Assembly (NCBI GenBank): GCA_009703165.1
Contig: WLGP01000031.1
Coordinates: forward strand, 1-8,106
Length of the DNA: 8,106 nucleotides
Direction of reading: 5' to 3'
Origin: Actinomycetota bacterium
Lineage (GTDB): Bacteria > Actinomycetota > Actinomycetes > Nanopelagicales > Nanopelagicaceae
Shown here piece by piece: positions 1 to 6,921 of this stretch (positions are counted from its first letter, which is position 1; every line of letters starts with the position of its first letter). A model generated the notes under the pieces. It worked only from the letters and a program-made list of their open reading frames with translations, searched no databases and had not been told where the DNA came from. A program made the position numbers and the translations under genes.

Positions 1-1355
1 CTGCGCTGATTCGCACACGCGGGGTTTACTCCAACAAGGCAGCGATGGATTCAATTACCTTCGATGGCGCCGGATATCTGCTTCAGGGCAGCGTTCTTAT
101 CATCGCCCTCATCGCAATTTTGCTCCTTGCAGATAGCGATAAATTTGCTGCCGTTCCGAGTGCAGCGCCAGGTTCAGATGAAGAACGTCAGGCACAGGCT
201 GCAAATATTCGCGTTACTGAGGTCTATCCACTGACGCTTTTTGCAATCGCCGGAATGATGATCTTCCCGGTTGCAACGGATCTGATCACACTCTTTGTGG
301 CCCTTGAAGTTCTCTCATTGCCTCTCTATCTGATGGCAGGTTTGGCGCGACGTCGCCGCCTGGTCTCTCAAGAAGCAGCGCTCAAGTACTTCTTGCTCGG
401 CGCATTCTCTTCAGCATTCTTCATCTTTGGAATTGCCTATCTCTATGGATACTCCGACTCGATTACCTTTGCAGGAATCGCTGCAGCAGTCACTGGGGGA
501 GCGGCAAATGATGTCTTCCTTCTCATTGGTATTGCCTTCATCAGCGTTGGTCTTCTCTTTAAGGTAGGCGCAGTTCCATTCCACTCATGGACTCCTGATG
601 TCTATCAAGGTTCACCAACTGCTGTTACTGCATTTATGGCAGCTGCAACAAAGGTTGCTGCCTTTGGTGCGATGCTCCGTATCTTCTACGTTGCATTTGC
701 TGCAGATGTCTGGCAGTGGCGTCCACTTCTGACAACAATCGCATTGATCACCATGGTCTTTGGTTCACTTGTTGCAATCGCCCAGCGCGATGTGAAGCGC
801 ATGCTCGCTTACTCATCTATCGCACATGCTGGATTCTTACTCTCTGGCGTGATCGCACTCAACAAGGCCGGCCTTGATGCAACGATCTTCTATCTCTTTG
901 CATATGGCGCTGCCACTGTCGGTGCCTTTGCGATCGTCTCACTTGTAACCGACTCTTCAGGTGAGGTTACCGACCTCAATCGTTGGGCAGGGCTCGGAAA
1001 GCGTTCACCATGGATTGCAACATCATTTGCCTTCCTTCTCTTGGCTTTTGCAGGTATCCCTCTAACAAGTGGTTTTGTTGGAAAATTCTCAATCTTCTCG
1101 GCAGCCTACGAGAGTGGAAATACTGCAATTCTCATTACAGGTGTTCTCTCATCTGCAATCGCAGCCTTCTTCTACATCCGCGTTATTGTCTTGATGTTCT
1201 TTAAGGATGCAGTCGATGATGGAACAAGCGTTGCCATTCCTTCGATCTACACACGCATCTCAATTATTGTCTCGGTGGCAATTACCGTGCTTCTTGGAGT
1301 ATTCCCAGCACCGGTACTTGATTACATCGCCGAGACAGCATCGTTTATCCGCTGA
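1..1355 (+). CDS. nuoN: NADH-quinone oxidoreductase subunit N (NuoN), 5'-truncated by the window edge
   Basis: NuoN is one of the antiporter-like, proton-pumping membrane subunits of respiratory complex I. The reading frame is open from base 3 to the TGA at 1353-1355. The ATG at 45 is very probably an internal Met, because in-frame codons continue upstream to the edge and the protein would otherwise lack its first helices. Counting from that Met, the protein is a chain of hydrophobic helices. It carries the family's conserved charged residues: Glu88 in the stretch ALEVLSLPLY, Lys173 in LLFKVGAVPFHSWTPDVYQG, Lys203 in the next helix, and Lys347 in SGFVGKFSIF. These correspond to the pumping glutamate and lysines of other NuoN/Proton_antipo_M proteins. 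A hydrophilic loop at about residues 31-57 is rich in Ala, Glu and Gln. The rest of the nuo operon should lie to the left. The stop overlaps the next gene's ATG by one base. Identification is secure; the true start is outside the window. Confidence 0.96.
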   Translation, partial: ALIRTRGVYSNKAAMDSITFDGAGYLLQGSVLIIALIAILLLADSDKFAAVPSAAPGSDEERQAQAANIRVTEVYPLTLFAIAGMMIFPVATDLITLFVALEVLSLPLYLMAGLARRRRLVSQEAALKYFLLGAFSSAFFIFGIAYLYGYSDSITFAGIAAAVTGGAANDVFLLIGIAFISVGLLFKVGAVPFHSWTPDVYQGSPTAVTAFMAAATKVAAFGAMLRIFYVAFAADVWQWRPLLTTIALITMVFGSLVAIAQRDVKRMLAYSSIAHAGFLLSGVIALNKAGLDATIFYLFAYGAATVGAFAIVSLVTDSSGEVTDLNRWAGLGKRSPWIATSFAFLLLAFAGIPLTSGFVGKFSIFSAAYESGNTAILITGVLSSAIAAFFYIRVIVLMFFKDAVDDGTSVAIPSIYTRISIIVSVAITVLLGVFPAPVLDYIAETASFIR

Positions 1356-2344
1356 TGGCATCTTTCGGAATTCCAGACCTCGCACCCGCCCTTGAGGCAG
1401 ACCTTGCAGAGCGCATGGCGCAGGTTGAAGAGCTCCTCCGCAAACAGATCGAAGGCAAATACCCACTAGTTATTGAGACCTCTCGCCATCTTGTAGAGGC
1501 AGGAGGCAAGCGACTTCGCCCGCTGCTGACCTTAATCTGCTCACACTTTGGCGATCCAAAGGCGAACGGAATTATCGAAGCGGCAGTTGTCTGCGAACTT
1601 ACACATGTTGCAACGTTGTATCACGATGATGTGATGGATGAAGCACCACTACGACGTGGTGTACAGAGTGCAAATAATCGTTGGGGCAATACCGTTGCAA
1701 TCCTTACCGGTGATTACCTCTTTGCTCGCACCTCAGATATGTTGGCAGATCTTGGTCCGGCTGCTGTCCATCTACAAGCGCAGACATTTGAACGCCTTGT
1801 TATTGGTCAGATTATGGAGACGCAAGGGCCTGCTCAAGGTGAAGACCCACTAGCCCATTACCTCAATGTTGTTAGCGATAAGACAGGTTCTCTCATTTCA
1901 GCAAGTGCCCAATTTGGAGCAATGCTGGCAGGTGCTCCACGTGAGTACATTGATTCGCTCGCTGTTTTCGGCGAGAAGATCGGTATCACCTTTCAATTAG
2001 CCGATGATGTCATTGATATTGCAAGTGATTCAAAAGAATCTGGCAAGACACCGGGCACAGATCTCAAAGAAGGCGTGCCAACTCTTGTCACGCTCAACGT
2101 GATGAAGTCAACCAATCCTGCAGATCGTGAACTACAAGAGCTCCTTAAGGGACCAATTGAAGATCAAGCAGTGGTTAATCAGGTTCTAGGCGCTCTGCGA
2201 GTTCATCCAGCACTTGAGCAATCACGCGAACAGCTCTTGGCAATTGCTAAAGAGGCTCGCTCACTCTTGGGTCCACTTCCTGTTAACGATGCAACAGGTG
2301 CACTCTTTTCGCTATGTGATGCTGTGATCGATAGATCTGCCTGA
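1355..2344 (+). CDS. Long-chain polyprenyl diphosphate synthase (trans-isoprenyl diphosphate synthase family)
   Basis: This 329-residue all-helical cytosolic enzyme adds isopentenyl diphosphate units to an allylic primer. The first Asp-rich motif is DDVMD at 91-95 and the second is DDVID at 217-221; both bind Mg-diphosphate. GKRLRP (51-56) and KTGSLIS (176-182) are further family signatures. The fifth residue before the first motif is a small Ala (Ala86, in the HVATLYHDD context), where short-chain farnesyl synthases usually carry a bulky aromatic. This points to a long product such as hepta- to nonaprenyl diphosphate. The ATG overlaps the nuoN stop (TGATG at 1353-1357) and no convincing Shine-Dalgarno sequence precedes it, so translation is probably coupled to nuoN. 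A menaquinone side-chain role is inferred from the position next to complex I and from actinobacterial practice. Exact chain length cannot be read from sequence, so no gene symbol is given. The 3' end overlaps the convergent rarD by 33 bp. Confidence 0.93.
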   Translation: MASFGIPDLAPALEADLAERMAQVEELLRKQIEGKYPLVIETSRHLVEAGGKRLRPLLTLICSHFGDPKANGIIEAAVVCELTHVATLYHDDVMDEAPLRRGVQSANNRWGNTVAILTGDYLFARTSDMLADLGPAAVHLQAQTFERLVIGQIMETQGPAQGEDPLAHYLNVVSDKTGSLISASAQFGAMLAGAPREYIDSLAVFGEKIGITFQLADDVIDIASDSKESGKTPGTDLKEGVPTLVTLNVMKSTNPADRELQELLKGPIEDQAVVNQVLGALRVHPALEQSREQLLAIAKEARSLLGPLPVNDATGALFSLCDAVIDRSA

Positions 2345-3217
2345 TTTAATCAAATCAAAGGCGAGAGTTATCAGCGCAACCCAAATAATCAGAAACCCTG
2401 CCCATCTAGCTCCAGGCATATCTTCGTTGTAATACCAGACGCCAATGCAGAATTGGATTGTTGGAGTGATGTACTGCAAGAGACCAATCAAGGTAAGTGG
2501 CAGGCGATTTGTTGAACCGTTAAAGAGGAGTAGCGGAATTGCTGTGACAGCGCCCCCACCGATCAACAACAAAGTGATCTTCCATGAGTTCAGGAATTGA
2601 CCATCGCCAGAGTTTCCAAGCCAGAGGAGATATCCAAGGTAGGCACCACTTGAGAGCAGAGTCTCGATGGAGAGCCCTTCAAGTGCGCCAAGTCCTAACT
2701 TCTTCTTGACTAGCCCATAGCTTCCCCATGAAAAAGCCAGGCCGAGTGCAATCCAAGGAAGACGGCCATAATCAATTGTCAGAACAACAACGCCTAATGT
2801 TGCTATGCCAACTGCCGCCCATTGCAAGGGGCGCATCTTCTCTTTTAAGACGATAACGCCGGTCGCAATCACGACAATTGGGTTGATGTAATAACCAAGT
2901 GATGCTTCAACTACATGGCCAGTATTTGCTGCATAGATATAGATGATCCAGTTAATGGAGATAAGAATCGAGCTGAGAAATAGACCAGCAACAATCTTGG
3001 GGCGTTTTAAGATCGCAAGAGTTGATGACAAGGTCTTGGTAAGACTTAAGATGATGAAACAGAAGACCAAAGTCCAGACAGCGCGATGGGAGACGATCTC
3101 TAGTGGATTGGCTGGCTTGAGTAGCGGCCAATAAATTGGGAAGAGCCCCCAGAGCGTGTATGCACTTACTCCAAAGAGTAGGCCAAGGCTTCGGACCTTC
3201 GCCTTATCCTCGGTCAT
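2312..3217 (-). CDS. rarD: RarD-type EamA (DMT superfamily) transporter
   Basis: This is a 301-residue integral membrane protein of the drug/metabolite transporter superfamily, with two EamA repeats and about ten predicted helices. RarD hallmarks are visible. LWGLFPIYW (22-30) and EIVSHRAVW (40-48) lie in the first repeat. SLGYYINP sits mid-protein, followed by a stretch around KEKMRPLQW. SWGSYGLVKKKLG opens the second half, and QYITPTIQF with YNEDMPGARW lies near the C-terminus. The name comes from chloramphenicol resistance, but the natural substrate of RarD proteins is not settled, so transport of a small metabolite is all that can be said. The ATG lies 13 bp after the yajQ stop and is not preceded by a clear Shine-Dalgarno sequence. 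Expression therefore probably depends on read-through and re-initiation from yajQ. It ends with TAG inside the last codons of the convergent polyprenyl synthase gene. Confidence 0.9.
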   Translation of the reverse strand: MTEDKAKVRSLGLLFGVSAYTLWGLFPIYWPLLKPANPLEIVSHRAVWTLVFCFIILSLTKTLSSTLAILKRPKIVAGLFLSSILISINWIIYIYAANTGHVVEASLGYYINPIVVIATGVIVLKEKMRPLQWAAVGIATLGVVVLTIDYGRLPWIALGLAFSWGSYGLVKKKLGLGALEGLSIETLLSSGAYLGYLLWLGNSGDGQFLNSWKITLLLIGGGAVTAIPLLLFNGSTNRLPLTLIGLLQYITPTIQFCIGVWYYNEDMPGARWAGFLIIWVALITLAFDLIKSGRSIDHSIT

Positions 3218-3230
3218 CGATAACTAATAT

Positions 3231-3719
3231 CTACCGGAAGTTAACAAACTGAACTGCAAAGTCCCATTTGGCTTCTTTGATCATCGCAATAGTGTCCTGT
3301 AGATCATCACGACTCTTACTTGTGACGCGTAGTTCATCGCCTTGAATCTGGCTCTTTACCGACTTTGGACCCTCATCACGTAAGAACTTTGCAATCTTCT
3401 TTGCATTCTCTGTAGAGATACCCTCTTTAAGAGGGCAGGAGATCTTGTAGATCTTTCCTGAAAGTTGTGGCTCACTTGGATCAATATGCTTAAGCGATAC
3501 TCCGCGCTTGATCAACTTATCTTTAACTACCTCAAGAGTTGCCTTAGCGCGCTCTTCGGTATCTGCCTCAATATTGATCTTCTCACCGACAAGCTCAATC
3601 TTGGCGCCGGTATTTTTAAAGTCGAAACGGGTATCAATCTCACGGATCGCCTGGTTGATTGCATTGTCTAGCTCCATGCGATCAATCTTGGAGACGACGT
3701 CAAAACTGGAATCTGCCAC
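3231..3719 (-). CDS. yajQ: YajQ family nucleotide-binding protein (DUF520)
   Basis: This 162-residue cytosolic protein aligns over its whole length with YajQ as recalled. The N-terminus has the SFDVVSKID pattern, then [11 protein letters not shown] (26-36), KLIKRGV in the middle, [18 protein letters not shown] (125-142), and a C-terminus ending in QFVNFR. YajQ proteins have two ferredoxin-like folds and bind nucleotides. A Xanthomonas homologue has been reported as a cyclic-di-GMP effector, but that role is not established in actinobacteria. The start codon is GTG, supported by an AGGGGA Shine-Dalgarno seven bases upstream. It lies 31 bp downstream of the ribokinase stop and 13 bp upstream of rarD, all on the minus strand, so the three are probably co-transcribed. 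Family assignment is firm; the physiological role is not known from sequence. Confidence 0.95.
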   Translation of the reverse strand: MADSSFDVVSKIDRMELDNAINQAIREIDTRFDFKNTGAKIELVGEKINIEADTEERAKATLEVVKDKLIKRGVSLKHIDPSEPQLSGKIYKISCPLKEGISTENAKKIAKFLRDEGPKSVKSQIQGDELRVTSKSRDDLQDTIAMIKEAKWDFAVQFVNFR

Positions 3720-3725
3720 AGGAAG

Positions 3726-3732
3726 TTCCCCT
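3726..3732 (-). promoter_or_regulatory. Shine-Dalgarno for the yajQ GTG start
   Basis: Read on the minus strand, AGGGGAA sits seven bases (counted from AGGGGA) before the GTG at 3719-3717. No ATG gives the conserved [10 protein letters not shown]-terminus, so this site fixes the unusual start codon. Confidence 0.6.
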
Positions 3733-3750
3733 ACTTTCTATATTGTTGCT

Positions 3751-4680
3751 TTATTGCAAGGTGATCGTTCGAAGAATCTCTTGCGCCTGCACCGGTGTTG
3801 GATATGAAGATTGAGTGCCAAGTCTAGTGACACTATCGGAGGCACAGGCGCAACCAAGGGCTATAGCCTGCTCTTCAGCCATTCCTTGGGCCAATCCAAC
3901 AGAGAATGAGCCTACAAATGCATCTCCTGCCCCTGTTGTATCGATCGCTGTGACCACGGGTGCGCTAACGCGATGGACCTTTCCATCACGGGTGGTAAAT
4001 GCTGCGCCTTTGTCACCGAGTGTGACGGCAAATCGTGTATTTAACGTTGCCGCTAATTGAAGAATGATTTCATCACTTGTTGGCTCCAAACCATCTGGAT
4101 GCATTCCCGCAAATTCACTTTCATTTGGAATGATCCAATCACTTTCTGCAATCAGCTCTGGAGAGATTGGAGCAAATGGTGCGGGATTGAGAATCGTGAT
4201 CGCTCCAAATTTATGAGCTGTCTTAAATGCCTCAATCGTGACATCTTGGGGGATCTCTAGTTGTCCGATCACAATTTGATACCCCTGCAAAGTCTCAAGT
4301 GCAGATTTAGCCTCTGCCGGAGTCATTGCATTATTTGCACCCGGCACACAGATAATTCGATTAGTTCCATCGGGTTCTACCCAGATTGGAGCGACGCCAC
4401 TGGCTCCAGGCGCCCGTGATACAAACGTTACGTCTATTCCTTGCTCTTGGAAATTAGAGAGAGTAGTGTCTCCGAATACATCATCGCCAAGAGTGTTGAC
4501 CATAGAGACTGTTGCACCTAAACGTCTTGCCATCACTGCTTGGTTGGCACCCTTGCCGCCAAAACCAAGTGCAAATGAATCACCAATAACTGTTTCACCT
4601 GCATTGGGAACTTTCTTTACATAAGCAACCATGTCGATCATTGTGCTTCCAACTACAACAACGTGTGGTTGCGCTGACAT
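3751..4680 (-). CDS. rbsK: Ribokinase (PfkB carbohydrate kinase family)
   Basis: The predicted reaction is ATP-dependent phosphorylation of D-ribose to ribose 5-phosphate in the cytosol, feeding the pentose phosphate and nucleotide pathways. The protein has 309 residues, the usual ribokinase length. Visible motifs are GSTMID at 11-16 (with the sugar-contacting Asp16), GETV (28-31) and PfkB signature 1, GGKGANQAV (41-49). LNPAP (164-168), NESE (186-189) and TLGDKGA (220-226) follow. PfkB signature 2, DTTGAGDAFVGSF (247-259), includes the likely catalytic base Asp253. The ATG is preceded by AAGGAG with a five-base spacer. It is transcribed away from the LacI-family and uptake genes across a 119-bp spacer, which suggests shared control, and leads into yajQ and rarD. 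PfkB kinases also include nucleoside kinases. The GGKGANQAV/GETV pattern favours ribokinase, but a nucleoside kinase activity cannot be excluded by eye. Confidence 0.93.
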   Translation of the reverse strand: MSAQPHVVVVGSTMIDMVAYVKKVPNAGETVIGDSFALGFGGKGANQAVMARRLGATVSMVNTLGDDVFGDTTLSNFQEQGIDVTFVSRAPGASGVAPIWVEPDGTNRIICVPGANNAMTPAEAKSALETLQGYQIVIGQLEIPQDVTIEAFKTAHKFGAITILNPAPFAPISPELIAESDWIIPNESEFAGMHPDGLEPTSDEIILQLAATLNTRFAVTLGDKGAAFTTRDGKVHRVSAPVVTAIDTTGAGDAFVGSFSVGLAQGMAEEQAIALGCACASDSVTRLGTQSSYPTPVQAQEILRTITLQ

Positions 4681-4753
4681 AAAGGCTCCTTACGACACGT
4701 AGAAATAAACTGTAAACGCTCTAGACGGCAATGTACTCCACGATATAGGTTAT

Positions 4754-4769
4754 CTGCAATCGTTCTCAG
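4754..4769. promoter_or_regulatory. Candidate LacI-family operator (imperfect dyad)
   Basis: CTGCAATCGTTCTCAG is a 16-bp dyad centred on a CG step, with five of eight base pairs symmetric, including the outer CTG/CAG and the central C|G. LacI-family operators are typically even-length palindromes centred on CG. It overlaps the candidate start of the lacI-family transcript and the candidate rbsK -35 box, so one bound dimer could block both. No footprint or comparative evidence is available, so the call is tentative. Confidence 0.35.
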
Positions 4770-4786
4770 TAATGATTTTTAGCGAC

Positions 4787-4793
4787 AAGGAGG
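4787..4793 (+). promoter_or_regulatory. Shine-Dalgarno deciding the TTG start of the LacI-family gene
   Basis: AAGGAGG lies six bases before the TTG at 4800. It is a near-perfect anti-16S match and selects TTG as the start codon. That start places the helix-turn-helix at the expected distance from the N-terminus. Confidence 0.75.
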
Positions 4794-4799
4794 CCGGCA

Positions 4800-5828
4800 T
4801 TGTCTACTGTCACAATCACTGACGTTGCAAAACGCGTTGGTGTTTCAGTAGCAACAATCTCGCGCTATCTCAGCGGTTTTACAGTTCGCAATGAAGAGAA
4901 GATTCGCGAAGCAATCATTGAATTAAATTATCGCCCAAGTGCTGCAGCTCGAAATCTAAAGTCTGGCCGCACGGGAATCGTTGCAATCGTTGTACCCGAT
5001 ATTACGAATCCATTCTTTGCCTCAATTGTTGAAGGTGCTGAAGGTGCAGTCGGTGACGATCGAATGATTCTTCTAGTCAACACAGGTGACTCCCGCGAAC
5101 GCGAAGAGAAGGCGCTGAGCCAACTCTTTGGTCGCGTCGATGGGGTGATCATGGCTCCACTTACTGAAGATGAGCAAGGCCCATCCTTCTTTAGCCAATT
5201 TGGATTACCGATTGTCTTTGTCGATCGCGTGACTCAAGATGGAGAGAAATTCAGCTCTGTACTTACAGATAACGTCAAAGGCGCCCAGCTTGCAACTGAT
5301 TATCTGATCGGCCACGGCCATAAGAAGATTGCAATGATCAGCGGGCCTCTGAGCACAACACCAGGAAAGCGCCGTGCAGATGGCTACCGAGCAGCGCTCA
5401 AGAAGGCGAACCTCGGCGATCAATACTTTATTGAATCTGACTTCAGCGAAGCCGGGGGATATGCGGCGATGTGCTCACTTCTAGAGCGCGATGATGCACC
5501 GACAGCTGTCTTTACCGCCAATAACTTGATGACAATCGGAGCGCTACACGCACTTGGTGATCGCGGCATCAGCGTTCCAGAGCAGATCTCAATTATTGGT
5601 TTCGATGATCTTGAATTTGCTGAACTTATTAATCCACCACTTACAGTCATCGCTCGAGATGCGCGCCTTCAGGGGTCGCAGGCGATGGAGCTGATGATTA
5701 AGCATCTCAATGACGGGGTTCATACCCCACCCGAGCATTCAATGGTCGATGTACAGCTTGTTGAGAGAGGATCGTGTGGGGCTCCAAGAGAGTCGCAAAA
5801 GGTCCGCTCCAACAAGATAGGCCGTTGA
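4800..5828 (+). CDS. LacI-family transcriptional regulator
   Basis: This is a 342-residue DNA-binding regulator with the standard LacI/GalR layout. The N-terminal helix-turn-helix covers about residues 5-26 (ITDVAKRVGVSVATISRYLSG). The hinge-helix segment YRPSAAARNLKSGRTG is at 45-59. A periplasmic-binding-protein-like effector domain runs from about 60 to the end, with VPDITNPFF (66-73), VFVDR (139-143), GHKKIAMISGP (173-183), FTANNLM (238-244) and IIGFDD (265-270). Translation starts at TTG, supported by a strong Shine-Dalgarno. It is 43 bp upstream of the BMP lipoprotein gene on the same strand and divergent from rbsK. Inferred role: a repressor of both flanking units that responds to ribose, a nucleoside or a phosphorylated derivative. 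The effector cannot be read from sequence. Its C-terminal tail after RGSCGAP is basic and unusual-looking, but short. Confidence 0.93.
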   Translation: MSTVTITDVAKRVGVSVATISRYLSGFTVRNEEKIREAIIELNYRPSAAARNLKSGRTGIVAIVVPDITNPFFASIVEGAEGAVGDDRMILLVNTGDSREREEKALSQLFGRVDGVIMAPLTEDEQGPSFFSQFGLPIVFVDRVTQDGEKFSSVLTDNVKGAQLATDYLIGHGHKKIAMISGPLSTTPGKRRADGYRAALKKANLGDQYFIESDFSEAGGYAAMCSLLERDDAPTAVFTANNLMTIGALHALGDRGISVPEQISIIGFDDLEFAELINPPLTVIARDARLQGSQAMELMIKHLNDGVHTPPEHSMVDVQLVERGSCGAPRESQKVRSNKIGR

Positions 5829-5848
5829 GTAAACGAGTGATCACTCAA
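5825..5848. promoter_or_regulatory. Nested inverted repeats between the regulator and the BMP lipoprotein gene
   Basis: A perfect 12-bp palindrome, GAGTGATCACTC, lies at 5835-5846. A second inverted pair, TTGAGT (5825-5830) and ACTCAA (5843-5848), encloses it and shares its right arm. The left arm overlaps the regulator's TGA stop. The whole element sits directly upstream of the lipoprotein gene's Shine-Dalgarno (AAGGAG at 5857-5862). It could be a second operator or an mRNA element affecting the junction. It lacks a T-tract and a GC-rich stem, so it is not a convincing terminator. Confidence 0.4.
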
Positions 5849-5871
5849 ATAAACAAAAGGAGAAATACCGA

Positions 5872-6921
5872 ATGAAGAAGAAACTTCTCGGCCGCTGGGG
5901 AGTAGTAGCACTTGCTGCAGCCCTCACAGCCACAGTTGTTACCGGTTGCGGTAGCGACAGCGAAGATGCAGCTTCAACCGCAGAAGGCACTATCGGCATT
6001 GCCTATAGCCTCGGCGGACGCGATGTACCAGGCTTTAACCAGCTTGCATACATTGGCGTAGAGCCACTTCTTGCAGAAAACCCAAATCTTGAACTCATTG
6101 AGTCACAAGATAACCCAACAGCTACAGATGACCAGCGCGCAGAGCGTCTACGTCTTATGGCACAAAAGGGTGCAAACCCAATCGTTGTAGTTGGATTCAC
6201 ATACGCTGCAGCACTTGGAAAAGTTGCTCCAGAATTTCCTGACACAACATGGGGAATCGTTGATGATTCATCTGTAACAGCACCAAACGTTCACAGCATT
6301 GTCTTTAAAGAAGAAGAAGGCTCATACCTCGTAGGTGTTGCAGCAGCTTTGAAGTCAAAGTCAAATAACGTTGGCTTTATCGGTGGAGTAAACACACCAC
6401 TTATCGCTAAGTTCGAAGCTGGCTTCATCGCCGGTGCAAAGGCTGTAAACCCTAAGGTCAAGGTACAGTCAACATACATCAGCAACTTCCCAGACTTCTC
6501 AGGATTTAACGATCCTGCAAAGGGATACGAAGCTGCTAAGGGTATGTTCGAGAACGGCGCAGATGTTGTTTATGCAGCAGCTGGCGGAACCGGAACTGGT
6601 CTACACAAGGCTGCATCAGAGCTCGGTAAGTGGTCAATCGGCGTAGATGCTGACGAAGCAACCTACCCAGCACACGCTGACTACGTCTCAACAATTCTTA
6701 CATCAATGCTCAAGCGCGTTGACGTCGGAGTTGCAGCATTCGTTAAGGATGCACTTGCAGGCGTAGATACCGCAGGAGTTAAGACCTGGGGTGTTGCTGA
6801 GGGTGGCGTTGGATACACAACCACTGGTGGATACATTGATGACATCACTTCAAAGATCGATGAGTACGCAGCAAAGATCTCTTCAGGTGAAGTTGTAGTT
6901 CCAACAGATCCAAAGGCATAA
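5872..6921 (+). CDS. BMP-family (PnrA-like) substrate-binding lipoprotein of an ABC importer
   Basis: This 349-residue extracytoplasmic solute-binding protein is probably specific for nucleosides. The N-terminus is a lipoprotein signal: a basic MKKKLLGR start, a hydrophobic core (11-22), and a lipobox VTGC with the acylated Cys26. A Ser/Asp/Ala linker follows. The mature domain matches BMP/PnrA proteins: GGRDVPGFNQLAYIG (48-62), GIVDDSS (128-134), FKEEEGSYLVGVAAA (145-159), NVGFIGGVNTPL (166-177), YAAAGGTGTG (234-243) and GVDADE (257-262). Members characterised in spirochaetes and streptococci bind purine nucleosides, so that is the default guess here. The ATG has AAGGAG nine bases upstream. 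Codon use is markedly biased: 11 of 13 Asn are AAC, and 12 of 15 Pro are CCA with no CCC or CCG, consistent with high expression. An 11-bp tandem duplication spans the stop codon, and a stem-loop follows before the ATPase gene. Confidence 0.93.
   Translation: MKKKLLGRWGVVALAAALTATVVTGCGSDSEDAASTAEGTIGIAYSLGGRDVPGFNQLAYIGVEPLLAENPNLELIESQDNPTATDDQRAERLRLMAQKGANPIVVVGFTYAAALGKVAPEFPDTTWGIVDDSSVTAPNVHSIVFKEEEGSYLVGVAAALKSKSNNVGFIGGVNTPLIAKFEAGFIAGAKAVNPKVKVQSTYISNFPDFSGFNDPAKGYEAAKGMFENGADVVYAAAGGTGTGLHKAASELGKWSIGVDADEATYPAHADYVSTILTSMLKRVDVGVAAFVKDALAGVDTAGVKTWGVAEGGVGYTTTGGYIDDITSKIDEYAAKISSGEVVVPTDPKA

Larger units (their letters stand above)
4681..4799. promoter_or_regulatory. Divergent rbsK/lacI-family control region
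   Basis: This spacer must hold the start signals for both directions. For the plus strand, TAGACG (4722-4727) and TATAGG (4744-4749) are spaced by 16 bases and each matches the sigma-70-type consensus at four of six positions. They would start transcription near 4756, giving a leader of about 44 nt. For the minus strand, TTGCAG (complement of 4754-4759) and TACATT (complement of 4730-4735) are spaced by 18 bases. An alternative minus-strand -10 is TATATC (complement of 4742-4747). Shine-Dalgarno sites lie at both ends: minus-strand AAGGAG at 4691-4686 for rbsK, and AAGGAGG at 4787-4793 for the regulator. The promoter boxes are weak matches and should be read as candidates. Confidence 0.5.

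Noticed and set aside
45..47. ATG at 45 as the real start of nuoN
   Set aside because: The frame is open upstream to the window edge, and the protein from this Met would lack the first helices of NuoN; there is also no Shine-Dalgarno before it.
2342..2357. TGATTT/AAATCA inverted repeat as a bidirectional terminator for the convergent pair
   Set aside because: The stem is six AT-rich pairs with a four-base loop and no T-run on either strand; too weak to support a terminator call.
3508..3807. 99-codon plus-strand open frame across yajQ and the yajQ/rbsK junction
   Set aside because: It is antisense to a well-conserved YajQ coding sequence, has no recognisable domain and no convincing ribosome site; the same holds for other short antisense or out-of-frame openings in the window.
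5825..5855. TTGAGT plus AATAAA (17-base spacer) as a promoter for the BMP lipoprotein gene
   Set aside because: Transcription would begin at about 5860, inside the Shine-Dalgarno itself, leaving almost no leader; the boxes are also only partial consensus matches.
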